A stretch of 64,000 bases of DNA from Salegentibacter salinarum (GTDB taxonomy: Bacteria; Bacteroidota; Bacteroidia; Flavobacteriales; Flavobacteriaceae). The stretch is taken from NCBI RefSeq assembly GCF_900168115.1, contig NZ_FUZC01000005.1, forward strand, positions 1-64,000, given 5' to 3'. The notes beneath the pieces are model-generated. The model had not been told where the DNA came from. It did no database searches and saw only the letters and a list, made by a program, of their open reading frames with translations. The position numbers were made by a program, and so were the translations under genes. This document shows, in pieces, positions 44,620 to 52,984 of the stretch; position 1 is the stretch's first letter; each line of letters begins with the position of its first letter.

Positions 44620-45474
44620 ATGAGAAAGATAATTTTACCCACCGATTTTTCAGAAAATGCTTATAACGCATTGCGATTTGCCTGCCAGCTTTTTAAGTAT
44701 GAAAAGAGCGAAATAATTCTTTTAAATACTTATGCAGAAAAGGTTTATACCGATGAGAGACTGCTAAGCAAAGAATTGATAGATGAGCTTAAAGCGGTTA
44801 CCAAAGCAAAGGCAGAAATGGCCTTAAATGAAATTAGCTCTAAAATTCACGACGAATTTTGCAACCCCAGGCATAAACTTAGATCTATAGCGGCCTTTGG
44901 CGATTTGGTAGATGAGGTGAACAGCCTGGTGAATTCAGAAAATGCCGATCTCGTTATTATGGGAACCCGCGGGGCTACAAATGACAGGGAACTTGGTTTT
45001 GGAAGCAACACCTTACTCGTCTTAAAATATGTGCAGTCTCCCGTTTTGGCCATTCCCGCTAATTTTAGTTATCAGGAACCGAAAAATATTTTATTCCCTA
45101 CTAATTTTTTAATTCCGTATCAAAAACGGGAATTAAAGGTTGTGGGTGAAATTGCTCGCGATTTTAAATCTGTTATACACTTCCTGTATCTCTCTAAATA
45201 TAAGGCAACTTCTGCAAGGCAAAGAGATAACCTAGAGTTTTTACAAGAGCAATTCTACAATATCCGCTTAGAAAAACATCAAAGTGAAGAATTGCAAAAG
45301 GAAAAGGCCATAGAAGAGTTTATAGCTGAAAATAAAATAGATCTTTTGGTGATGGTGAATTCCCGTCACACTTATTTAGAAGATATGCTCCTTACCTCTA
45401 CCATAGACAAAGTGGGTTTACATCCTAAAGTTCCCCTACTGGTGTTACAAAATTTCAATAGGGAATACATTTAA
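44620..45474 (+). CDS. tandem-domain universal stress protein
   Basis: The 284-residue protein has two Usp folds. The first is complete, with start motif RKIILPTDFSENAYNAL and an ATP-binding loop MGTRGATNDRELGFGSNT. The second is degenerate (LVMVNSRHTYLEDMLLTSTIDKV). Such proteins bind ATP or other ligands and help cells survive starvation or low oxygen. It is the first of three tandem paralogues and starts an operon that runs to the beta-CASP gene at 49423. Confidence 0.88.
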   Translation: MRKIILPTDFSENAYNALRFACQLFKYEKSEIILLNTYAEKVYTDERLLSKELIDELKAVTKAKAEMALNEISSKIHDEFCNPRHKLRSIAAFGDLVDEVNSLVNSENADLVIMGTRGATNDRELGFGSNTLLVLKYVQSPVLAIPANFSYQEPKNILFPTNFLIPYQKRELKVVGEIARDFKSVIHFLYLSKYKATSARQRDNLEFLQEQFYNIRLEKHQSEELQKEKAIEEFIAENKIDLLVMVNSRHTYLEDMLLTSTIDKVGLHPKVPLLVLQNFNREYI

Positions 45475-45486
45475 AATTTAGAAATT

Positions 45487-46335
45487 ATGAAAAAAATACT
45501 CTTACCCACAGATTTTTCAGAAAACGCGTATAACGCGATTTCATATGCCATTAAAGCCTTTATAGATGAAAAATGTACTTTTTATCTTCTAAATACATAT
45601 ACCCCGGTTTTATATGATTCTGAATATATTTTATACAACAGTACACAGCCAAATCTCGCTGAAGTATATAAAAAAAATTCTATCTCCGGATTACGAAAAG
45701 TAGAACGAAAAATTAATCGTGATTTTAATAATCCAAATCATCAATTCGAGAAAATTTCGTCCTTCAATCTTTTAATAGATGAAATGAAAGAGCAGGTGAA
45801 ATCAAAAGAAATAGACCTGGTAATTATGGGAACTCAGGGTGCAACCGGTGCTGAAGAAATTTTAATCGGGACCAATAGTGTGCACGCGCTTAATAAGCTA
45901 AAAGTGCCATTATTAATGATTCCTTCAGGTTATGAATATCAGTCTCCTGTTAACATTCTATTTCCTACAGATTTTGAATTAAATTTTAGCCCTGCTCAAC
46001 TAGAACCAATTTTAAATTTGGCCGAAAAACATACTTCCAGGCTTAATATTTTACACGTTTATTTTGGTAAAGACCTGGACGAAAACCAGGAAAAAAGCAA
46101 AAGAAACCTCAGTAAAATCCTGGAAGACACTCCGCATCAATTTTATACAATTGAAGACAAAAGTGTACCCAAAGCCATAAAAAAATACCAGGAACAGCAT
46201 GAGGTAGATTTACTTTTTATGGTAAATAACAAACGTAGCTTCTTTGAAAACCTGCTATTTAGGCCGGTAGTGAATAAAATAGGTTTTCATATTAAAGTGC
46301 CTTTTATGGTGATCCAATCAGGAAAATTCAATTAG
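45487..46335 (+). CDS. tandem-domain universal stress protein
   Basis: This is the second paralogue, 282 residues, 12 bp after the first. The N-terminal motif is KKILLPTDFSENAYNAI and the nucleotide loop is MGTQGATGAEEILIGTNSV. The C-terminal fold again lacks the glycine loop (LLFMVNNKRSFFENLLF). Divergence from the neighbours is large outside these motifs, so the duplications are old. Confidence 0.88.
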   Translation: MKKILLPTDFSENAYNAISYAIKAFIDEKCTFYLLNTYTPVLYDSEYILYNSTQPNLAEVYKKNSISGLRKVERKINRDFNNPNHQFEKISSFNLLIDEMKEQVKSKEIDLVIMGTQGATGAEEILIGTNSVHALNKLKVPLLMIPSGYEYQSPVNILFPTDFELNFSPAQLEPILNLAEKHTSRLNILHVYFGKDLDENQEKSKRNLSKILEDTPHQFYTIEDKSVPKAIKKYQEQHEVDLLFMVNNKRSFFENLLFRPVVNKIGFHIKVPFMVIQSGKFN

Positions 46336-46337
46336 TT

Positions 46338-47171
46338 ATGAAAAATATACTCATCCCGACCGATTTTTCGGCTAATGCCTGGAAAGCTACAGTTTACGCC
46401 TTTAGTTTATTTCAGAATGAGCTATGTAATTTCTATTTTTTAAATGCGTGTAAACCTGAATTTTATACTCCAGATATTAATGGAGATAGTTTAGCACAGG
46501 CTAAAAGCGAAAATAAAATCTTGATGAATAAGTTGCTGAAAGAAGTAACTACAATAAATAAGAATCAAAATCATAGGTTTAAACCTGTAATTATTGAATC
46601 CTGGCTAAACGATGCAGTTGTTGAAATTCAAGATGAAATAATTTTTGATCTCATAGTAATGGGAACAAAAGGTGAAACCGAACCAGACGACAGGATTTTT
46701 GGCACCAATAGTATGAACGTGATTGAAACCGTAGACCATATGCCGGTTTTACTTATTCCAGATAATTGTGTATATGTACCCGAAGTAAAAAAAGAACTGG
46801 TGCTTGCCACCAGGTTCGATAAATCATTTTCAGATTATGAAATAAACTTTTTAATAGATATGGCTAAGAAATTTAAAGCCAGTATTAGGATTCTTTATAT
46901 TCAGGACACTGAAAATTTATCTGAAGAACAGAAAAATACTAAAGAAGGACTGCACGACTATTTCAAGGATGTTTCTCATAGTTTTCACACGCTAACCAAT
47001 ATTGAAGTTACCAAGGGAATTCACAGTTTTATTCAAAGCAGGAATAGTGATGTGCTGGTTTTAAACCATAAAAAAAGAGGTTTTTTTCAAAATCTTTTTT
47101 CAAAATCCTTACTTAAAGAATTAGGTAAGAAGCCCCAAATCCCTATGCTTTTTATGCCTTCAGATTTATAA
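46338..47171 (+). CDS. tandem-domain universal stress protein
   Basis: This is the third paralogue, 277 residues, 2 bp after the second. It has KNILIPTDFSANAWKATVY and the loop MGTKGETEPDDRIFGTNSM. The second half ends in VLNHKKRGFFQNLFSKSLLKEL. The conserved HKKRGFFQNLF-like tail also occurs in the other copies and may be a shared contact surface. Confidence 0.88.
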   Translation: MKNILIPTDFSANAWKATVYAFSLFQNELCNFYFLNACKPEFYTPDINGDSLAQAKSENKILMNKLLKEVTTINKNQNHRFKPVIIESWLNDAVVEIQDEIIFDLIVMGTKGETEPDDRIFGTNSMNVIETVDHMPVLLIPDNCVYVPEVKKELVLATRFDKSFSDYEINFLIDMAKKFKASIRILYIQDTENLSEEQKNTKEGLHDYFKDVSHSFHTLTNIEVTKGIHSFIQSRNSDVLVLNHKKRGFFQNLFSKSLLKELGKKPQIPMLFMPSDL

Positions 47172-47208
47172 AAATTAAAACCGAATAATCCTGGAAAAAC
47201 CTACTACA

Positions 47209-48045
47209 ATGGATATCTCTAAGTTACAAATTATAAAAGCTTCTGGCGAGAAAGCTAAATTTTCTATAGACAGGGTTGCAGAATCTCTAAGGAGATCTGG
47301 TGCCAATGAAGAATTGATTCAGGCAACCCTGGAAAAACTAAAAACCGAGCTTTACGAAGGTATTACCACCAAAGAAATTTACAACCGTGCTTTTAATTTG
47401 CTGAAAACGGGGAATAAAACCAGTGCTTCAAAGTATAAATTAAAAACCGCTATTTATGAATTGGGGCCAACTGGTTTTCCATTTGAAAAATTTATTGCTG
47501 CGCTTTTAAGTCATAGTGGTTATAAAACCCAAATCGGACAATTCTACCAGGGAAAATGTGTAACCCACGAAATTGATGTTGAAGCAAGAACCGATTCAAA
47601 ACTGGTTTTAATTGAATGTAAATTTCATAATGCCGGAAGAAATTGTGATGTGAAAATTCCGCTTTATATAGATTCCAGGTTTCAGGATATAAAAAACTTT
47701 AGAAATAACGGAGAAAATAAACTGCACTTTGAAGAAGGTTGGGTGGTCACCAATACAAGGTTTACATCTGATGCGGTAAAATATGCGAAATGTGCAAATC
47801 TTAAATTATTGAGCTGGGATTATCCAAAAGGCGAAGGACTTAAAGATAGAATAGACCAGTTAGGTTTGTATCCTATAACCGTTTCTACCCTGCTTTCAGA
47901 AAGAGAAAAGAATTTTTTATTAAGTCGGGACGTGGTGTTGTGCAAGGAACTAATAAACGACAACTTTTTCCTGGACCATTTAGGCATCAACAATCCTCGA
48001 AAAAAGAGAATACTTGAAGAAATGAAAGATCTCTGCAAACATTAA
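47209..48045 (+). CDS. ATP-cone protein fused to a PD-(D/E)XK nuclease-like domain
   Basis: The 278-residue protein starts with an ATP-cone (residues about 5-88: IIKASGEKAKFSIDRVAESLRRSG), the nucleotide-sensing domain of ribonucleotide reductases and NrdR. It continues with a Mrr-like restriction-endonuclease fold: GFPFEKFIAALLSHSGY, then Asp123 in HEIDVEA and Glu136-x-Lys138 in LVLIECKFH. The catalytic residues look intact. A possible reading is nucleotide-gated cleavage of nucleic acid. It lies 37 bp after usp3 and 4 bp before the beta-CASP gene. No methylase partner is present. Confidence 0.8.
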   Translation: MDISKLQIIKASGEKAKFSIDRVAESLRRSGANEELIQATLEKLKTELYEGITTKEIYNRAFNLLKTGNKTSASKYKLKTAIYELGPTGFPFEKFIAALLSHSGYKTQIGQFYQGKCVTHEIDVEARTDSKLVLIECKFHNAGRNCDVKIPLYIDSRFQDIKNFRNNGENKLHFEEGWVVTNTRFTSDAVKYAKCANLKLLSWDYPKGEGLKDRIDQLGLYPITVSTLLSEREKNFLLSRDVVLCKELINDNFFLDHLGINNPRKKRILEEMKDLCKH

Positions 48046-48049
48046 AATT

Positions 48050-49423
48050 ATGGAAAATCAAGTAAAAATTCATTTCCTGGGAGGTTCGGGAACAGTTACC
48101 GGATCAAAATTTCTCATAGAAACCCCCGAATTAAATTTATTAATAGATTGCGGGCTCTTCCAGGGAGTTAAAAGCTTACGGGAACTAAACTGGAAAGATT
48201 TCCCGTTTGATCCTAAAAATATAGATTTAATATTTCTTACACACGCACACCTGGATCACACGGGTTACCTCCCCAGATTGGTAAAACAGGGTTATAAAAA
48301 ACCTATTCTTGGTACTCCTCCAACTTTAGGAATTGCCGGAGTAATCTTAAGGGACAGTGCCAAAATTCAGGAAGAAGACGCAGAAAGAGCCAATAAAGAA
48401 GAATATAGTAAGCATCAACCTGCCTTGCCACTGTACACCTCGAGTGATGCCGAAAAAACTATAGGTTTATTCAAAAGTATTAAGCTGAATGAGTGGCATA
48501 GAATTTCTGAAAATATTAAATATCGTTACCAGACCAACGGCCATATTTTAGGTTCCACTTTTATTGAATTTGAGATTTTTGAAAAATATTTTGTATTCTC
48601 GGGCGATGTTGGTAGGGAAAAGGATTTGCTTTTAGAAGCACCCAATAGACCTGAATGGGCAGATTATTTATTTTTAGAAAGTACTTACGGCGACCGGCTT
48701 CATCCAGAAGATGATTCAGATGAAATTCTTATTGAAACTATTAAGGAAACAATCAACCAAAAAGGAAACCTTATTATTCCAAGCTTCGCCGTAGAGCGAT
48801 TACAGGGAATTATGTACAAGCTTTATCTTTTAATAAAAAAGAACAAAATCCCGGAAATCCCTATTTACATAGATAGCCCAATGGGAAATGAAGTCCTGGG
48901 ATTGTTTGAAGGTTTTAGCAAGTGGCATAAAGTAGAGCCGGATGAATTTAGAAAAATGCTTTCCTATTTTAAGATTATCACTTCATACCGAGATACCTGG
49001 AAAACCATAGATGAAAACATGTCTAAAATTGTAATAGCCAGCAGCGGAATGGTAACCGGTGGCCGTGTTCTTACTTATCTACGATATTTAATAGGTAAAC
49101 CTGAAACCACGGTTTTATTAGCGGGGTATCAGGCTGAAGGAACAAGAGGCAGACAGCTGGAAAACGGAGCGTCAGAAGTAAAGATTTTCGGAAAATATTG
49201 CCCGGTTAAAGCAAAAATATTGAAAATGGAAAGTCTTTCTGCGCACGCCGATCAGCAGGAATTGCTGGATTGGATTTCAGAAATTAAAAATATCCCTGAA
49301 AAGATATTTTTAATTCACGGGGAGCCCACCGCTTTGGATTCCTTAAGAGTAAAAATAAAAGATCGTTATAAATACCCGGTAAGCATTCCTGCAATTAATG
49401 ATGTAATAACTTTAAAGCTATAA
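48050..49423 (+). CDS. metallo-beta-lactamase/beta-CASP RNA-processing nuclease
   Basis: The 457-residue protein has the zinc motif THAHLDHTGYLPRL (HxHxDH), GHILGSTFIEFE and SGDVGREKDLLL. The beta-CASP insertion follows, and then motifs SSGMVTGGRVLTYLRYLI, GYQAEGTRGRQL and SLSAHADQQELL. This is the family of CPSF73-like exo- and endoribonucleases (YSH1/RNA-specificity type). It shares an operon with the ATP-cone nuclease and the stress proteins, so it probably acts on RNA under stress. Confidence 0.9.
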   Translation: MENQVKIHFLGGSGTVTGSKFLIETPELNLLIDCGLFQGVKSLRELNWKDFPFDPKNIDLIFLTHAHLDHTGYLPRLVKQGYKKPILGTPPTLGIAGVILRDSAKIQEEDAERANKEEYSKHQPALPLYTSSDAEKTIGLFKSIKLNEWHRISENIKYRYQTNGHILGSTFIEFEIFEKYFVFSGDVGREKDLLLEAPNRPEWADYLFLESTYGDRLHPEDDSDEILIETIKETINQKGNLIIPSFAVERLQGIMYKLYLLIKKNKIPEIPIYIDSPMGNEVLGLFEGFSKWHKVEPDEFRKMLSYFKIITSYRDTWKTIDENMSKIVIASSGMVTGGRVLTYLRYLIGKPETTVLLAGYQAEGTRGRQLENGASEVKIFGKYCPVKAKILKMESLSAHADQQELLDWISEIKNIPEKIFLIHGEPTALDSLRVKIKDRYKYPVSIPAINDVITLKL

Positions 49424-49884
49424 ATTCCCAATAAGCTAACGAAAACCTTTTCGTTCAATTTAGCACCCTTTTTCTGCAATAATGGCAGTAAAAATGGCAG
49501 ATTTCTCGCGGAATATAATTTAAATAAAAAATTAGGTTTTATTCTATTACAGTCAAAGCGATAGGTAAAAACTTACTATATACTATATTCTTAACGTTTT
49601 TCATATTTTTTATTATCTCAAAAGCTAATAAAGAAAGGTCTTCAATCTACCTAATTATAAAGGCCTAAGCGCTATCAAAATTTATTAAAAACCTCTGAAC
49701 TACGTGTTTTTAGATTAGTTTAACCTAAAATTTTCTTTGTTGCGGTCAAAATAATTTAATTTAATCCTGGCTTTTGGCAGGCAAGTTCGGTTTTATTGGG
49801 AAACATTGCATGGTCTTTGTTCTTAATGGCCCGGACTTGAATGTCTGGAAAGTTGAAATAAATTAATTAACCAAAAAATAAAGA
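49424..49884. other. intergenic leader of the proline operon
   Basis: AACGAAAA-CC-TTTTCGTT (49438-49455) is a perfect palindrome just after the beta-CASP gene and may end that operon, though it lacks a T-run. Further on, a reading frame of 18 codons (49810-49866) contains LNGPDLN. It recalls the AroQ motif NGPNLN but is too short to call. CCGGAC/GTCTGG (about 49831-49848) can pair. No riboswitch was recognised. Confidence 0.4.
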
Positions 49885-50688
49885 ATGAAAGTATTAGTAA
49901 TTGGAGCAGGAAATATGGGACTTACATACGCCGAAGGAATGGCGAAGTCTAGTTTTCTTAATCACCGAAATCTTATGATTTTCGATAAATCGGCTGAAGT
50001 AATTACCACGCTGAGTAAAATAGATCATTTTGATGTATATGATGATATAGAAGAATGTCTTCCAAAGGCAGACATCGTATTTCTGGCTGTAAAACCATAT
50101 CACTGCGATGCTTTATTTGAAGAAATTAAACCTCTAGTAAACGATCAGCAAATTTTTGTTTCCTTGATGGCGGGAGTAACTATCGATAAAATACAAGAGG
50201 GATTAGGTGTTAAAAAAGTAGTTCGTTCTATGCCTAACCTTCCTGCACAGGTTGGAAAGGGAGTTACTTCTTTTACAGAAGCTAAGGAAATATCCAGAGT
50301 AGAACTTCTAATGGTAAGAAACTTATTAGATACTACTGGAGCTTCGATTCACGTGGAGACAGAAAAATTTATTGATGCCTCTACAGGTATTTCCGGAAGT
50401 GGGCCAGCTTACGTTTTTTACTTTATGAACTCTATGATGGAAGCCGCTTTAAAAATGGGCTTTTCCAAAAACGATTCTAAGGTATTGGTAAGCCAAACAT
50501 TTGAAGGTGCTGTAAAACTTTTTAATGAATCAGATCTTTCCCCAACAACCTGGATGGATCGCGTTGCTTCTAAAGGAGGAACAACTCGTGCAGCTTTAGA
50601 TTCTATGGACGATAATAACGTTGAAGAATTAATTAAGGATGCGGCTTACGCGGCATTTGACAGAGCTGTAGAACTGGGAAAAGAGTAA
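49885..50688 (+). CDS. proC: pyrroline-5-carboxylate reductase
   Basis: This enzyme makes proline from 1-pyrroline-5-carboxylate with NAD(P)H. The 267-residue protein has the Rossmann motif GAGNMG (residues 7-12), VFLAVKPYH and the dimer signature SGSGPAYVFYFMNSMMEAALKMG, with VASKGGTTRAALDSM near the C-terminus. It leads proC-proB-proA, all three proline synthesis genes. Confidence 0.96.
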   Translation: MKVLVIGAGNMGLTYAEGMAKSSFLNHRNLMIFDKSAEVITTLSKIDHFDVYDDIEECLPKADIVFLAVKPYHCDALFEEIKPLVNDQQIFVSLMAGVTIDKIQEGLGVKKVVRSMPNLPAQVGKGVTSFTEAKEISRVELLMVRNLLDTTGASIHVETEKFIDASTGISGSGPAYVFYFMNSMMEAALKMGFSKNDSKVLVSQTFEGAVKLFNESDLSPTTWMDRVASKGGTTRAALDSMDDNNVEELIKDAAYAAFDRAVELGKE

Positions 50689-50727
50689 TCTAAATCTAAA
50701 AAAGAAGTTTAAATATAACTTTATAAA

Positions 50728-51498
50728 ATGGAAAAAAAGAGAATCGTAGTTAAGGTCGGAACTAATGTAATGACCAATAAAGATAACAGGATTTTAGGCC
50801 CTGTACTAAAACATCTTGTAGAACAAATAGCTACACTTTATGAAGAAGATATTATGGTAGTTCTTGTTTCTTCGGGATCGGCAATTGCCGGTAAAGAAGT
50901 TCTTGGAGATGTTGATATAAAAGATGCTTCTAAAAGAAGACAGGTTTTTTCTGCAGTGGGACAACCTCGTATGATGCGTCACTACTATAGTATTTTTCAC
51001 GATTACGGAATGCGTTGTGCGCAGGTTCTGGCTACCAAAAGAGATTTTAGCCCGGGGATTCACCGCGAAAATATGATTAACTGTTACGAATCTTTATTAT
51101 CTGAAGGAATTATCCCAATTGCCAATGAAGATGATGCAGTATCAGTAACAATGTCTATGTTCTCTGATAACGACGAACTTGCCAGCCTTGTCGCTGAACT
51201 GATAAATGCAGATTCCCTGATTATTCTAAGTGATACCGATGGCCTCTACACCGGTCATCCCGGAGACGACGAATCCGAAAAACTTAATAAAGTAACCGTT
51301 GATGAAAACGTTGAAAAATACGTTCAGGAATCTGGAAAAGGAGAAGGCGAAGGCCGGGGAGGTATGGAGTCTAAAATTAAGATTGCCAAAGGAACTGCTG
51401 CTAAAAACATTACCACTTATATAGCAAATGGTAAACAACATAATGTGATCCTTGATATCGTAGCCGGAAAACCGGTGGGTACCAAATTTACCGCCTAA
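50728..51498 (+). CDS. proB: glutamate 5-kinase, short form without PUA domain
   Basis: This kinase phosphorylates glutamate, the first step of proline synthesis. The 256-residue protein holds only the amino-acid-kinase domain (VVKVGTNVMT, VSSGSAIAGKEVL, ANEDDAVSV, FSDNDELASLVA, LSDTDGLYT, GRGGMESKIKIA). It lacks the C-terminal PUA domain of E. coli ProB (367 residues). It lies between proC and proA. Confidence 0.93.
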   Translation: MEKKRIVVKVGTNVMTNKDNRILGPVLKHLVEQIATLYEEDIMVVLVSSGSAIAGKEVLGDVDIKDASKRRQVFSAVGQPRMMRHYYSIFHDYGMRCAQVLATKRDFSPGIHRENMINCYESLLSEGIIPIANEDDAVSVTMSMFSDNDELASLVAELINADSLIILSDTDGLYTGHPGDDESEKLNKVTVDENVEKYVQESGKGEGEGRGGMESKIKIAKGTAAKNITTYIANGKQHNVILDIVAGKPVGTKFTA

Positions 51499-51545
51499 AA
51501 GGCCAAAAAAATTGAAGTTTAATCAAACTAAAAATAAATCGAGTA

Positions 51546-52745
51546 ATGAAATTATTAGATTCAAAAACCAAAAATAACGTTTTACAATCCATGATTAATA
51601 TCCTGGATAAAAGACGTGAGGAAATAGTAGCCGCAAATAAAAAAGATCTTGACGCTTTTGGCGAAGGAGATCAGGCTATGCGTGACAGGTTGGTAGTAAA
51701 CAATGCCAAGGTAGATGATATGATACGCTCTGTAAAAGAAGTTATGGATCAGGAAGATCCTGTGGGCCAAACTATAGAGCATAGAAGATTGGATACCGGA
51801 TTGGACATTACTAATAAAACCGCACCATTTGGAACGATTATGATTATTTATGAATCCCGTCCCGATGTTACAATTGAAGCCGCGGTACTTGCGTTCAAGG
51901 CAAATAATAAGATTTATCTAAAAGGTGGTAAGGAAGCAAACCATTCTAATAGAATACTTGAGGAATGCTGGCACGAAGCGCTTAAGGAAAATGGTTTAGA
52001 AAAGGACTGGATCGAGCTATTGCAAATGAATAGAACGGAAACCCAGGAATTCCTTAAAAATCCGCCACAACATATAGATTTAGTAGTGCCAAGAGGTGGA
52101 GAAAAGCTTATCGCTTTTGTAAAAGAGCATTCTACTGGTGCTGTTTTAGTGAGCGGACGAGGAAATAATTTCCTTTATGTTTCTAAAAACGCCGATTTTA
52201 ATACCGCGAAAAAAGTAATGCTGAATGCTAAAATCGATAAGATTTCAGGGTGTAATGCATTAGATAAGGTATTAATCGATAAAAATCTGCCAGACTTTGA
52301 AAAAAGAGTAAAAGAACTTTACGATATGTTTACTGAAAATAAAGTGCATATCCAGGTAGACGATGATATTGCAAAGGTACTTCCAAATGAAGAAAAAATA
52401 CCTTCAGAAGATACCTGGTATGAAGAGTTCCTGGCAATGAGAATTGTGTTGGGTGCTGTAGATGGTAACGATGCCGCAATGGATAAGATCAATAAATATT
52501 CTGGTGGGCATTCAGCCGTAATTATCACTAAAGATAAGGAAGAAGCCGCCAACTTTATGGAGCAGGTAGACAGTGCTGCTGTATATCATAACGCTTCAAC
52601 CAGATTTACCGATGGCGGTCAAATGGGAGTTGGTGCAGAACTTGCAATTAGTACCGATAAACTTCACCACCGTGGACCACTTGGTTTAAAACAATTGGTT
52701 ACCAATAAATACTATGTATTAGGTGAAGGTCATATTAGAGAGTAG
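51546..52745 (+). CDS. proA: gamma-glutamyl phosphate reductase
   Basis: This reductase converts glutamyl-5-phosphate to the semialdehyde, completing the route that proC finishes. The 399-residue protein has the NADP block GTIMIIYESRPDVTIEAAVLAFKANN, GGKEANHSN, the active-site Cys in KISGCNALDKVLID and the C-terminal RFTDGGQMGVGAELAISTDKLHHRGP. It is the last gene of the proline operon, followed by a palindromic element and a terminator. Confidence 0.96.
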   Translation: MKLLDSKTKNNVLQSMINILDKRREEIVAANKKDLDAFGEGDQAMRDRLVVNNAKVDDMIRSVKEVMDQEDPVGQTIEHRRLDTGLDITNKTAPFGTIMIIYESRPDVTIEAAVLAFKANNKIYLKGGKEANHSNRILEECWHEALKENGLEKDWIELLQMNRTETQEFLKNPPQHIDLVVPRGGEKLIAFVKEHSTGAVLVSGRGNNFLYVSKNADFNTAKKVMLNAKIDKISGCNALDKVLIDKNLPDFEKRVKELYDMFTENKVHIQVDDDIAKVLPNEEKIPSEDTWYEEFLAMRIVLGAVDGNDAAMDKINKYSGGHSAVIITKDKEEAANFMEQVDSAAVYHNASTRFTDGGQMGVGAELAISTDKLHHRGPLGLKQLVTNKYYVLGEGHIRE

Positions 52746-52770
52746 TTACTCTTTTAATAAAGAAACTGAT

Positions 52771-52861
52771 AAGTTTTTAAAATCGTCATCCTGAATTTAT
52801 TTCTGGGTCCAGAAGGTGAATCAATTCCGAAACTCCGGGACAGCTTGACGATAAATAACTT
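52771..52861. repeat. palindromic intergenic element, copy B
   Basis: The arms ATCGTCA (52782-52788) and TGACGAT (52846-52852) are inverted, with AAGTT (52771-52775) and AACTT (52857-52861) outside. Bases 52785-52803 match copy A (27220-27238) at 16 of 19 positions, and both copies share CAGCTTGA at the right arm. It lies between the proA stop and its terminator. Confidence 0.55.
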
Positions 52862-52893
52862 AAAAAACCGCTGAGAAATTCAGCGGTTTTTTT
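52862..52893 (+). terminator. terminator of the proline operon
   Basis: AAAAAACCGCTGA (52862-52874) pairs with TCAGCGGTTTTTT (52880-52892) around a GAAAT loop. The A and T runs make it functional in both directions. Confidence 0.88.
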
Positions 52894-52984
52894 ATACTCC
52901 ACTTTTTATAAAACAAAATTCTTTCTTTCATAAATGTAACTTTTACGCACTTTTTGAGTCTTATACAAAAAGAACCGTTTATCA

